NCBI GenBank assembly: GCA_015485015.1
Contig: WFUK01000460.1
Coordinates: 1-7,714 of the forward strand
DNA length: 7,714 nucleotides
Reading direction: 5' to 3'
Source of the DNA: Paracoccaceae bacterium
GTDB taxonomy: Bacteria > Pseudomonadota > Alphaproteobacteria > Rhodobacterales > Rhodobacteraceae
The notes under the pieces are model-generated. The model was not told the DNA's origin. It saw only the letters and a program-made list of their open reading frames with translations, and did not search any database. Both the position numbers and the translations under genes were made by a program. Below are positions 1 to 6,544 of this stretch, one piece after another. How positions within the stretch are numbered: the first letter of the stretch is position 1; each line of letters begins with the position of its first letter.

Positions 1-1507
1 CCCTATATATGTTTTCAGCACCGCGCGGATCTGATTGTGCTTCGCGCACGCGGGCCTCGGCCATGCGCTGCGCGACGGTCACCTCCCCCTCGGCGCGGCG
101 CACAATTTCAAGCACCACATGGGCCGCATCCGCCTGCCCGCGCGCGATAAATGCATTTGCCAGTGGCGGGCCGATCAAAGCACGGATTTCGATAGGATAG
201 CTGGAGAAAATATCGGTAATCACCAAGGGTTCAAGCACCTGATAATCCCCGCGCCCCGTTGCCAAATACCACATTTCATGGGCGCCGCCACAGCCCGCCC
301 CTTGCGATATCGGCCCGTCAACCTCGGAAAAGCGTAGCTCCAGCACCTCGGCCATGTCTTTCAAAAGCGCGGCATCCGACAGTTCATCACCGGATTCCAG
401 CAAGAGCATGCGCGCCTCGGCAGCCAATCCATAGCGCAAATATAGCTTGATGATCGCGTCCAGCGAAGCCTGATCCACCTTGTCAAATTCCTTGAGCAAT
501 CCCGTGCGCAGCTTTGCCAAACGGGCAGAAAATCCGCTATCATCCCCCCAGCCTTCCATTAAAAACGCTGCATCTTCAAGGCATTGCGGCATCGCGAATT
601 GATTGACAATTTCGCCAAGCGCATCCTCGGTGGTTCGGGAATAAACCGAGCGCGCGCTCAGTTGTTGCAGGAGTTCTTCCGCGATGGCGGGGGGCATATC
701 CGGCTCGGGTTCAGGCTGCGGTTCAGGCTCGGGCGCAGCTGCGACCTCCACCACAGGCGTGGGTATAAATTCGACCAACCCCTGATCCGCCGCCCGCGTA
801 AGCTGGGCCAATAGCTGCGTTTGCGCCGCCTCGATGCGGGCGCGCAGTTCGGGGTTATCTTCCACCGCCACCTCTGCGTTCATTTCGCTGACCACCCCGC
901 CAACAGAGGACTCGATTTCGGCCACGATATCCGGCGCTTGCGGCGCGGCCAGCGCCACCCCTTCGGGGATTTGCGCCTCGTTCACAGGGGTGGGAACCGG
1001 GTCCGGTATCAGGCTTGGCTGTTGTGGAGCCGTGAGCATCACAGCCGCAGAAAACCGAATTGCGGATGCGGGTGGAGCCATGGGCGACAGCCCGTCTGGC
1101 TGCCAACGATTGCTGGCTTGTGGTGGTTGAACCGCGTCCAGCTCGGGGCCATCAAACACGTCGATTACTATATATTGCCCGCTATAATTAGAGCTTTTCA
1201 CCTCACAGGCGCAAGCCAGTTCGATGCGAAATGACGAGCTTCCCTCGCCGGTTTCTCCTGCTACCGCCGATATTCGCGCGGTGGAAATGCGGTCAAACAC
1301 CTCGTCGGTCGCAAATGATAATGCTTGATCCGGAAAGGTGATAACCGCCGCACCACGGCTTTCCTCCATTTGCCATTCTCTATTCGGGCCAACATCCAGA
1401 ACGAGGCGAGTAAATCCATCATGGATACCCGAGCGCACCGAAACGACGCTCTGCGCAAGCAAGGGCTGCGCAGAGATAATCAACCAGAAAAGAGCCTGTT
1501 TTATCAT
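1..1507 (-). CDS. Large exported TPR-like protein coupled to motA (partial, 3' end outside window)
   Basis: Reading the minus strand from the ATG at 1507 gives an uninterrupted frame of 502 codons that leaves the window at base 1, so only the 5' part is visible. Residues 1-18 form a signal peptide (basic start, hydrophobic core, LLA-QS cleavage), implying a periplasmic or outer-membrane location. Residues about 20-121 look like a beta-rich domain with a TRLVLDVG stretch and two nearby cysteines (C99, C101). A low-complexity linker follows, with alternating Pro-Glu at about 259-273. From about residue 280 the sequence is helical with TPR-like pairs, for example LANAFIARGQADAAHVVLEI, plus cysteines C309 and C406. 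The start codon overlaps the motA stop as ATGA, so it is probably translationally coupled. I do not recognise a named family. By position and export it resembles the rhizobial MotC idea (periplasmic stator helper), but that is inference. The frame is certain, the function is not. Confidence 0.88.
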   Translation of the reverse strand, partial: MIKQALFWLIISAQPLLAQSVVSVRSGIHDGFTRLVLDVGPNREWQMEESRGAAVITFPDQALSFATDEVFDRISTARISAVAGETGEGSSSFRIELACACEVKSSNYSGQYIVIDVFDGPELDAVQPPQASNRWQPDGLSPMAPPASAIRFSAAVMLTAPQQPSLIPDPVPTPVNEAQIPEGVALAAPQAPDIVAEIESSVGGVVSEMNAEVAVEDNPELRARIEAAQTQLLAQLTRAADQGLVEFIPTPVVEVAAAPEPEPQPEPEPDMPPAIAEELLQQLSARSVYSRTTEDALGEIVNQFAMPQCLEDAAFLMEGWGDDSGFSARLAKLRTGLLKEFDKVDQASLDAIIKLYLRYGLAAEARMLLLESGDELSDAALLKDMAEVLELRFSEVDGPISQGAGCGGAHEMWYLATGRGDYQVLEPLVITDIFSSYPIEIRALIGPPLANAFIARGQADAAHVVLEIVRRAEGEVTVAQRMAEARVREAQSDPRGAENIYR

Positions 1508-2370
1508 GCCGCCGCTTTTGCCTCCTTCAGCGCCGCTTCAAGCTCGTTAAAGCTGGGCCGCTTGGCACCGGGCGTGTTTTGTCGTCCGACCTCCACACAA
1601 ATATTGGGGGCGTGATTATAAAGATTGGCCACCAGCACCTCGCGGATCAAATTGTAAAAATGGTTATCTTCTTCCACCACAGCTTCGACCTTGGTCGAAA
1701 ACGGGCCGACCAGCCCATAGGCTAAAAATACCCCCAAAAACGTGCCGACCAATGCGCCGCCAATCATGCCGCCAAGCACCGCAGGTGGCTTATCGATGGA
1801 TGCCATGGTTTTGATAATCCCCAGCACCGCCGCCACAATCCCGAGCGCCGGCAGGCCGTCAGCCATCACCTGAAGCGCGTGGCTGGAATGCTGGGCGTGC
1901 TTATAATGCTCCTCCATCCGCTTTTCCAAAACATCCTCTACCTGATGCGGATCATCGTAATTCATCGAGGCCGAGCGCAGGGTATCGCAGATCAGCGCCA
2001 CGGCTGTCGGATCTGCCTGGATTTTTGGGTATTTGCCAAAAACTGCGCTGCTATCAGGCTCCTCGATATGGCCCTCGAGATCGACCGGACTATCGCGGCT
2101 AATGCGGATCAGGGTAAAAAGCAGGCAGAGCAGATCTTGATAATCCTGCTGCTTCCACTTCGCCCCTTTGAAAACCTTGCCCATATCCTTGATCGTATGC
2201 TTTACCGATTTCATATCATTGGCGATTAAAAACGCGCCAACCGCCGCGCCCAAAATGATCATCATTTCAAAGGGTAGCGAATACAGGATGATCGCCATTT
2301 TACCCCCGGCGAGCAGGTAGCCGCCAAAGACCATCACAAAAATTATAACAATGCCGATTATGCCGCCCAT
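1504..2370 (-). CDS. motA: Flagellar motor stator protein MotA
   Basis: This 288-residue protein is the proton-channel stator subunit that, with MotB, converts ion flow into torque on the rotor. Four membrane segments are visible (about 1-22, 31-51, 173-192 and 203-224), with the large cytoplasmic loop between the second and third. The two family prolines are present in their motifs: P174 in GLPALGIVAAVLG and P223 in AYGLVGP. The C-terminal RPSFNELE signature (271-278) and the KYPKI stretch (113-117) also match MotA. In the loop, the residue that appears to align with the rotor-contacting arginine of the E. coli protein is Gly100 (LEGHIEEP); the alignment is by eye and this may be usual in alphaproteobacteria. 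The ATG at 2370 has a Shine-Dalgarno AGAGGG (2378-2383) seven bases upstream. A 73-nt gap precedes it, and it overlaps the exported gene downstream by 4 nt. No motB adjoins it, so the partner must lie elsewhere. Confidence 0.96.
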   Translation of the reverse strand: MGGIIGIVIIFVMVFGGYLLAGGKMAIILYSLPFEMMIILGAAVGAFLIANDMKSVKHTIKDMGKVFKGAKWKQQDYQDLLCLLFTLIRISRDSPVDLEGHIEEPDSSAVFGKYPKIQADPTAVALICDTLRSASMNYDDPHQVEDVLEKRMEEHYKHAQHSSHALQVMADGLPALGIVAAVLGIIKTMASIDKPPAVLGGMIGGALVGTFLGVFLAYGLVGPFSTKVEAVVEEDNHFYNLIREVLVANLYNHAPNICVEVGRQNTPGAKRPSFNELEAALKEAKAAA

Positions 2371-2419
2371 GGTATTTCCCTCTACGATATGTATCTGCGG
2401 CCAATATGGCGGCGCGGGG

Positions 2420-2434
2420 TTAACAATCCCTCAA
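2420..2434. promoter_or_regulatory. Possible second CtrA-like box upstream of motA
   Basis: The plus strand reads TTAA-CAATCCC-TCAA, one mismatch from the CtrA consensus TTAA-N7-TTAA. It lies in the 73-nt gap between the motE-like gene and motA, 50 nt from the motA start. That is nearly the same distance as the box upstream of fliL (52 nt), so an internal promoter for motA and the exported gene is possible. A single degenerate 8-base match can occur by chance, and no clear -10 element could be fixed. Confidence 0.35.
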
Positions 2435-2443
2435 GCTGCCGGA

Positions 2444-3025
2444 TTATTCTCGCGGGGCGCGGGCATTTCTACCGGCCATGATAACCGAAATCGAATAAGC
2501 CAGCTCTGCCGGCAGGTTTGCCATAATCGCTGCGGATGCATCGGGGCGCATACGGGCGAAAAATCCGGCGGCAAACTGGATATCCATGGTTTCGAAAATC
2601 CCTGCCGCTTCGGCCGGCTTCATGCGCTGGTAAACCTCGGTCAGCCGCGCCACATCGTTTTCGGTGGCGTTATCGGCCAAAGAAAGCGTGTCTGCCAGCT
2701 TTTGCTCGGCTTCCATCAGCGCCGCCATCTGCTCCTTTATCCGCTGTTCTGCAATGGCCAAGGTCTGGCTGCGCTGATCAATATAGGCCTCGCGCTCCGC
2801 CAGCTGGGCCTCGCGAGACTGGATGGCGGCCAAGAGCGCGGGCATATCCGGCATCGGCTCGGCCGAAGCGGTTTGCAGCAGTGGTTCCGCCGCGGGTTGC
2901 TCCATTTGCTGGGCAATGGCGGGGGCGATTTCGGCAATTCTTATAAGCCCCGAAACCAGAAACAGCCCGACGATCACCGTAATCGTGCCGCTTTTGCGCG
3001 GGCTGGCGGCTTTGGCCCGCCTCAT
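2444..3025 (-). CDS. motE: MotE-like flagellar protein with coiled coil and MgtE_N/FliG-like C-terminal domain
   Basis: This 193-residue protein has one membrane segment near the N-terminus (about 13-33), after a basic cytoplasmic start. A short Pro/Ala linker follows, then a long predicted coiled coil (about 64-115, rich in Ala, Gln, Glu). The C-terminal helical domain (about 122-184) has the pattern LTEVYQRMKPAEAAGIFETM, typical of the MgtE_N/FliG-like superfamily. This is the architecture of MotE-type proteins found in alphaproteobacterial and epsilonproteobacterial flagellar loci; a chaperone role for MotB has been described for MotE in the latter. The topology puts the coiled coil and C-terminal domain in the periplasm, so similarity to a Mg2+ transporter domain should not be read as transport. 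It starts with ATGA overlapping the DUF6468 stop and ends 73 nt before motA. Family assignment is firm, the exact job is inferred, and the symbol is tentative. Confidence 0.85.
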   Translation of the reverse strand: MRRAKAASPRKSGTITVIVGLFLVSGLIRIAEIAPAIAQQMEQPAAEPLLQTASAEPMPDMPALLAAIQSREAQLAEREAYIDQRSQTLAIAEQRIKEQMAALMEAEQKLADTLSLADNATENDVARLTEVYQRMKPAEAAGIFETMDIQFAAGFFARMRPDASAAIMANLPAELAYSISVIMAGRNARAPRE

Positions 3026-3474
3026 CTTTTCACCGCCGTCATCACCTGCTGCAAGGCGGTCAAAAGCTCGGCGCGCGCGCCCGGGTTTGTCTCCTCCTCG
3101 ATCGCGTCCAGCAGCGGGTCTTCGACCTCTTTCAACACTTCCGGCGTTTCCGGCTCCTGGCTTCGATCAAGCTTTACGGGTTTTGGCGGCTGCCCGCGCT
3201 CATGCACGGTGGAAAGCAGCAGCTCCAGCCTTCCGGCGGCAATCTCGGCCCGGCCCGTCACTTCCATCAAATCCTTGATGCCGGTGCCGGAGGCCTGCGT
3301 CGCCGCCTTTACCGAGGCGCGCATTTCCTCCACCTGCGCCGAAAGCTCTGAAATCGCGCCGCCAAGGCCGCTATCGAGCCGCGAGAGCGATTTGATTCGC
3401 CGCGCCAAAACCATACAATAAAATGCCGCGCCCAATGCGCCGGCGATCAATAATACATCTGCTATCAGGCCCAT
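3022..3474 (-). CDS. DUF6468 single-pass membrane protein of flagellar locus
   Basis: This 150-residue protein of unknown function has an N-terminal membrane anchor (about 3-24), followed by a basic ARRIKSLSRL segment. A predicted amphipathic helical region (about 33-90) matches what I know of the DUF6468 family, which occurs in alphaproteobacterial flagellar clusters beside fliL and motA. The C-terminal third is acidic and proline-containing, probably flexible, ending in a short helix. The ATG at 3474 is well supported: AAGGAGG (3482-3488 on the complement) lies seven bases upstream and overlaps the fliL stop codon. The gene ends in ATGA overlap with the motE-like gene. Its location between a stator-associated protein and a putative stator chaperone suggests an accessory role around the stator or MS ring, but nothing in the sequence defines its activity. 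Confidence 0.85.
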   Translation of the reverse strand: MGLIADVLLIAGALGAAFYCMVLARRIKSLSRLDSGLGGAISELSAQVEEMRASVKAATQASGTGIKDLMEVTGRAEIAAGRLELLLSTVHERGQPPKPVKLDRSQEPETPEVLKEVEDPLLDAIEEETNPGARAELLTALQQVMTAVKR

Positions 3475-3481
3475 TCTGGTC

Positions 3482-3488
3482 CCTCCTT
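3482..3488 (-). promoter_or_regulatory. Strong Shine-Dalgarno for the DUF6468 gene
   Basis: The complement reads AAGGAGG, a full anti-16S match seven bases before the ATG at 3474. It overlaps the TAA stop of fliL (3487-3489), so a ribosome ending fliL sits on the next initiation site. It is the best ribosome site in the window and fixes the start of the DUF6468 gene. Confidence 0.8.
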
Positions 3489-3978
3489 ATCCAAGCACAA
3501 ATTCTGTTATCAGCAGGTCTTTCACCTGCCCTTGTTCGGTCACCACCTGAATGCGGCGCAGCATTTGCGCGCGCAAACGCTCCAGCGCGGCGGGCTTGCC
3601 CAGCTCGTCTTCCGATACCGCGCGCAGATAGGTATTCAGCACATCCACAATGCGCGGCAGCACCATCATCACCGCTTCCTCGCTGGCCGGATCCACATCC
3701 AGCTGCGCCGAAAACCGCAAAAACTTCGCATTTGCCGCCCCCCCGAGCGAAACCACCATAGGCTCCAGCGCGATAAACGCGATTTCGGGCAAAGGCGGCA
3801 AATCCGATTCGGCGGCATGGCTGCTCGGGGCGCCGGGCGGCGCGAGAATCAGCCCCGCATAGGTGGCATAGAATCCACCACCACCCGCCAATAGCGCAGC
3901 TAACATCCCAATAATTAAGCCTTTTTTACCCCCCTTCTTCTTTTCATCAGAGGATTCAGGCTCGGTTTCATCCGCCAT
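3487..3978 (-). CDS. fliL: Flagellar basal body-associated protein FliL
   Basis: This 163-residue inner-membrane protein associates with the stator around the MS ring and affects motor function. Residues 1-19 are a charged cytoplasmic tail with a Lys-rich stretch (KKKGGKK). A membrane segment spans about 20-45, and the periplasmic domain contains the family motifs FIALEPMVVSLG (68-79), FLRFSAQLDVD (86-96) and a C-terminal VKDLLITEFVLG, usual for FliL. Length fits the family. The ATG at 3978 has AGGAAG (3985-3990 on the complement) six bases upstream. It is the first gene of the minus-strand operon, facing fliF across a short divergent promoter region that contains a CtrA-like box. Confidence 0.95.
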   Translation of the reverse strand: MADETEPESSDEKKKGGKKGLIIGMLAALLAGGGGFYATYAGLILAPPGAPSSHAAESDLPPLPEIAFIALEPMVVSLGGAANAKFLRFSAQLDVDPASEEAVMMVLPRIVDVLNTYLRAVSEDELGKPAALERLRAQMLRRIQVVTEQGQVKDLLITEFVLG

Positions 3979-4123
3979 GTTTCACTTCCTGCGTCAAATC
4001 GAACTTTTCTTTTCATAAACCGCCGGTAGCTAACCAATTGTTAAATCCATTGCCTCAAATTGCATAAAAATACGTCGCGCTGGCTAAAACGGCCATCGGT
4101 AGTGAAAACAGAATGTGATTGGA
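3979..4123. promoter_or_regulatory. Divergent promoter region between fliL and fliF operons
   Basis: About 145 non-coding bases separate two head-to-head operons, so promoters for both must lie here or nearby. It is clearly more AT-rich than the flanking genes. A CtrA-like box sits near the middle (4030-4044). On the plus strand the second half-site TTAAAT (4041-4046) is followed 16 bases later by CATAAA (4063-4068), a possible -35/-10 pair for fliF. No equally good -10 was found toward fliL. Presence of promoters is a strong inference from gene orientation; the exact elements are guesses. Confidence 0.7.
4030..4044. promoter_or_regulatory. CtrA-like binding site in the fliL/fliF divergent promoter
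   Basis: The plus strand reads CTAA-CCAATTG-TTAA; the complement reads TTAA-CAATTGG-TTAG. This is one base away from TTAA-N7-TTAA, the box recognised by the response regulator CtrA, a known activator of flagellar genes in Caulobacter and Rhodobacterales. It lies 52 nt from the fliL start and about 80 nt from the fliF start, where an activator could serve both directions. The assignment rests on motif and context only. Confidence 0.6.
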
Positions 4124-5689
4124 ATGACGTCTATGTGGAGCAGCATTGATCCCCGAAAGAAAATTGTCTTTGTCTTGGCAGCGGTGGCGGCGCTGGTGGC
4201 CATTCTCGGGCTGGTGCGGGTCGCGACCACGCCTAGCCTGTCGCTGCTATATGCAGGGCTGGATCCGGGCATCGCCGGGGAGGTCGTCACCTCGCTGGAT
4301 CAACGCGGCATCACCTATGAGGTGCGCGGAAACGCTATATATGTTGACGCTGGCTCGCGGGATCAGGCCCGGCTGTCGCTGGCTTCCGAGGGGCTGCCCG
4401 GCTCCGGCATTGCGGGCTATGAGCTGCTGGATAATCTTTCCGGTTTTGGCACCACCAGCCAAATGTTTGATGCTGCCTATTGGCGCGCCAAGGAGGGGGA
4501 GCTGGCGCGCACGCTGGTATCCTCGCCGCAGGTGCGGGCCGCGCGGGTGCATATCGCCTCGGGCAGCCGCCGCCCGTTCGAGCGAGATTCAAGGCCGACC
4601 GCCTCGGTAACCCTTACCGGAAATAGCGGCGCATTACCCCCCGCCTTTGCCGATTCGGCGCGGTTTCTGGTTGCTTCGGCGGTGGATGGGCTGGCCCCCG
4701 ATTCGGTTACTGTAATCGATGGCAATACCGGTGTGGTGCTGAGCGGCTCGGATGGTGCAGGCGCCCAAACCGGAGCCGACGGGCTGGATGCCCGCGCCGC
4801 TGCCATGCGCAACAATATCCAGCGTTTGCTGACCGCAAGGGTCGGCGCGGGCAATGCGGTGGTGGAGGTGATGATCGATGCCCAGACCGAAAGCCAGACC
4901 ATAACCGAGCGCATTATCGACCCCGAATCAAAGGTGGCGATATCCTCGGAAACTCAAAGCGAGACCGACAATTCCAAGGGCAGTGGCGCACAGGGCGTTA
5001 CCGTGGCCAGCAATCTGCCGGACGGCGCGGCGGGCAATAGCTCCGAGGAAAGCCGCAATCAGGCGCGCAATAGCGAGGTAATCAATTATGACGTGTCTGA
5101 AACCCTGCGCGAAACCATTAGCGCGCCCGGCGCGATCAAGCGAATCACCGTGGCGGTGCTGGTGAATGATATCGCAAGCGCAGACAACGGAGTCGAAAGC
5201 TTCACCCCGCGCTCGACCGAGGAGCTGACGGCGCTGGCGATGCTGGTGAAATCCGCCATCGGGTTTGACGAGGCGCGCGGCGATGTGGTGACGATCGAGA
5301 GCCTGCAAATGGTTTCGCCGCCCGAGGCCGGCACATTTGTCGATAGCACGCCCGGATTTGTCAGCACCAATTTGATGACCCTGATCCAGCTTGGCGTCTT
5401 GAGCGTGGTGGTTTTGGCGCTGGGGCTTTTTGTGATCAAACCCTTGCTCACCAGCTCGCCCGCCCTGCCCCCGCTCGCACCGGAAGATGCTTTGAGCGCG
5501 CCACAAGTTGCGGATATGCCGGATCTGCTACCTGCCCCTAATAGCCTGGAAACATTAAATTCTCCCATGAGTTCTCCAAGCGCCGCCGACCTGCTGCGCA
5601 CCGCGATTTCGGAGCGTTCAACCGAAACCAACCGCCTATTGCAAAACTGGATTGATACCGCCAGCGAAACCGAGGAGACCCCTGCCTGA
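4124..5689 (+). CDS. fliF: Flagellar MS-ring protein FliF
   Basis: FliF forms the membrane-embedded MS ring on which the switch and export gate assemble. With the ATG at 4124 the protein has 521 residues, slightly shorter than the roughly 550 usual. The first membrane helix is at about 14-34. The ring-building YscJ/FliF domain follows, with hallmark strings SLLYAGLDPG and EGLPGSGIAGYELLD. The periplasmic FliF C-domain contains long Ser/Asn/Gly-rich stretches and NYDVSETLRETI. The second membrane helix is at about 417-440. The cytoplasmic tail ends with LLQNWI (505-510), resembling the FliG-binding end of other FliF proteins. Three in-frame starts exist: GTG 4115, ATG 4124 and ATG 4133; none has a strong Shine-Dalgarno (GGA at 4121-4123 would suit 4133), so the start is uncertain by a few codons. 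The stop TGA overlaps the fliH start as TGATG. fliG does not follow. Confidence 0.95.
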   Translation: MTSMWSSIDPRKKIVFVLAAVAALVAILGLVRVATTPSLSLLYAGLDPGIAGEVVTSLDQRGITYEVRGNAIYVDAGSRDQARLSLASEGLPGSGIAGYELLDNLSGFGTTSQMFDAAYWRAKEGELARTLVSSPQVRAARVHIASGSRRPFERDSRPTASVTLTGNSGALPPAFADSARFLVASAVDGLAPDSVTVIDGNTGVVLSGSDGAGAQTGADGLDARAAAMRNNIQRLLTARVGAGNAVVEVMIDAQTESQTITERIIDPESKVAISSETQSETDNSKGSGAQGVTVASNLPDGAAGNSSEESRNQARNSEVINYDVSETLRETISAPGAIKRITVAVLVNDIASADNGVESFTPRSTEELTALAMLVKSAIGFDEARGDVVTIESLQMVSPPEAGTFVDSTPGFVSTNLMTLIQLGVLSVVVLALGLFVIKPLLTSSPALPPLAPEDALSAPQVADMPDLLPAPNSLETLNSPMSSPSAADLLRTAISERSTETNRLLQNWIDTASETEETPA

Positions 5690-6279
5690 TGCCCAGTCTT
5701 AAACTTGAATCTTTTTCCCATGATGTCGAAATTCGCAAAGGCATTTCAAAATTCGAAAGCTTTGAAGCTCTGCGCGATACCGCGTTTAATGACGGGGTGA
5801 AATCCGGTGCCGATGCCGCCAGTCGCGCCTTTGAAGCCGAAAAAATTCGCACCCTTTCGCCGATTTTGGAGGCGCTGAACGATCTGGCATTTTCGCAAAT
5901 CGAAGCACGACACGCGGCGCTGAATTCGATGCGCCCGATGGTGGAGCAACTGCTGAAAACCCTTTTACCCGATGCGGCAAAGCAAGGATTGGGCGCCGAG
6001 ATTTCGGCGATTTTAGCCGAAGCCTATAAAAAATCGCCACAAGCCCGAATCCATATTTCCGTCGCACCAGACGCGGTTTCGCCGATCCAGTCCATGCTCA
6101 GCCCCGCCAAAGCGGATTTCACAATAGAGCCGGACCCAAGCCTGACCGCGCTTCAAGCCAAGATAGGCTGGCAAGGCGGGTTTGACCAGATCGATCTGGA
6201 GGCGACGCTATCGGACATGCGCGAGGCGGTTGATGTATTTTTCACGAACGTAGACAAAGCAGAGGTTCAAAATGGTTGA
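5689..6279 (+). CDS. fliH: FliH-like flagellar export ATPase regulator
   Basis: This 196-residue soluble protein fits FliH, which binds and restrains the export ATPase FliI and links it to the C-ring. The N-terminal half is predicted helical, including a stretch with spaced small residues (NDGVKSGADAASRAF, about 34-48) that corresponds to the GxxxG-like part of FliH. The C-terminal globular part shows the family ending: a DPSLTALQAKIGWQGGFDQID string (about 149-169) followed by a terminal helix. Such proteins diverge strongly, so identity rests on this ending, the size and the position between fliF and fliN, where alphaproteobacteria carry fliH (flbE in Caulobacter). The ATG shares a base with the fliF stop; GAGGAG (5672-5677) lies 11 bases upstream, rather far, so coupling is likely. 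No fliI is in the window. Confidence 0.82.
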   Translation: MPSLKLESFSHDVEIRKGISKFESFEALRDTAFNDGVKSGADAASRAFEAEKIRTLSPILEALNDLAFSQIEARHAALNSMRPMVEQLLKTLLPDAAKQGLGAEISAILAEAYKKSPQARIHISVAPDAVSPIQSMLSPAKADFTIEPDPSLTALQAKIGWQGGFDQIDLEATLSDMREAVDVFFTNVDKAEVQNG

Positions 6280-6544
6280 AGTAAATCAAACCGGCGAAAA
6301 TGCCTTCCTCGGCGTGCCGGTGGAAATGACGATATCCGTTGGCAAAGCCACGCCGCTAATTTCGGAATTGCTGGCGCTCACCCAAGGGGCTGTCATCCCG
6401 CTCGACAGCCGGATCGACGATCCGGTGGATATCTATATCGGCGACAAGCTGATCGCCCGTGGCGAGCTTCAAGAGATCGAGGGAGATGCAGGCAAGCTTG
6501 GCGTTCGGCTCACGCAAGTGGTTGATCTTAGTAATGTTTCTTAG
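6272..6544 (+). CDS. fliN: Flagellar motor switch protein FliN
   Basis: This 90-residue protein is essentially a single SpoA domain, the fold FliN uses in the cytoplasmic C-ring. The domain covers about 13-83, beginning with LGVPVEMTISVGKA and continuing through the hallmark DDPVDIYIGDKLIARGEL and a closing LGVRLTQVV. Length is at the short end for FliN (about 90-140). Having only one SpoA domain separates it from FliM. AGAGG (6261-6265) stands six bases before the ATG at 6272, which lies inside fliH (8-nt overlap). The 3' end overlaps fliP by 11 nt. FliN and FliH interact in export, which fits their adjacency. Confidence 0.94.
   Translation: MVEVNQTGENAFLGVPVEMTISVGKATPLISELLALTQGAVIPLDSRIDDPVDIYIGDKLIARGELQEIEGDAGKLGVRLTQVVDLSNVS

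Noticed and set aside
821..1234. 137-codon plus-strand open frame and other short frames within 1-1500
   Set aside because: All lie opposite or out of frame with the continuous 502-codon exported protein, which has a signal peptide and coherent domains.
2351..3421. 356-codon plus-strand open frame opposite the motE-like and DUF6468 genes
   Set aside because: It is the antisense shadow of two well-supported minus-strand genes. Its Cys/Gly/Arg/Ser-rich product has no recognisable domain.
4928..5721. Minus-strand open frames of about 190-210 codons inside fliF
   Set aside because: They are complements of conserved FliF coding sequence in GC-rich DNA and show no protein features.
6459..6533. 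Upstream GTG extension of fliP
   Set aside because: It would add 25 residues before a clear signal peptide and overlap fliN by 86 nt. The ATG at 6534 gives the normal FliP length.
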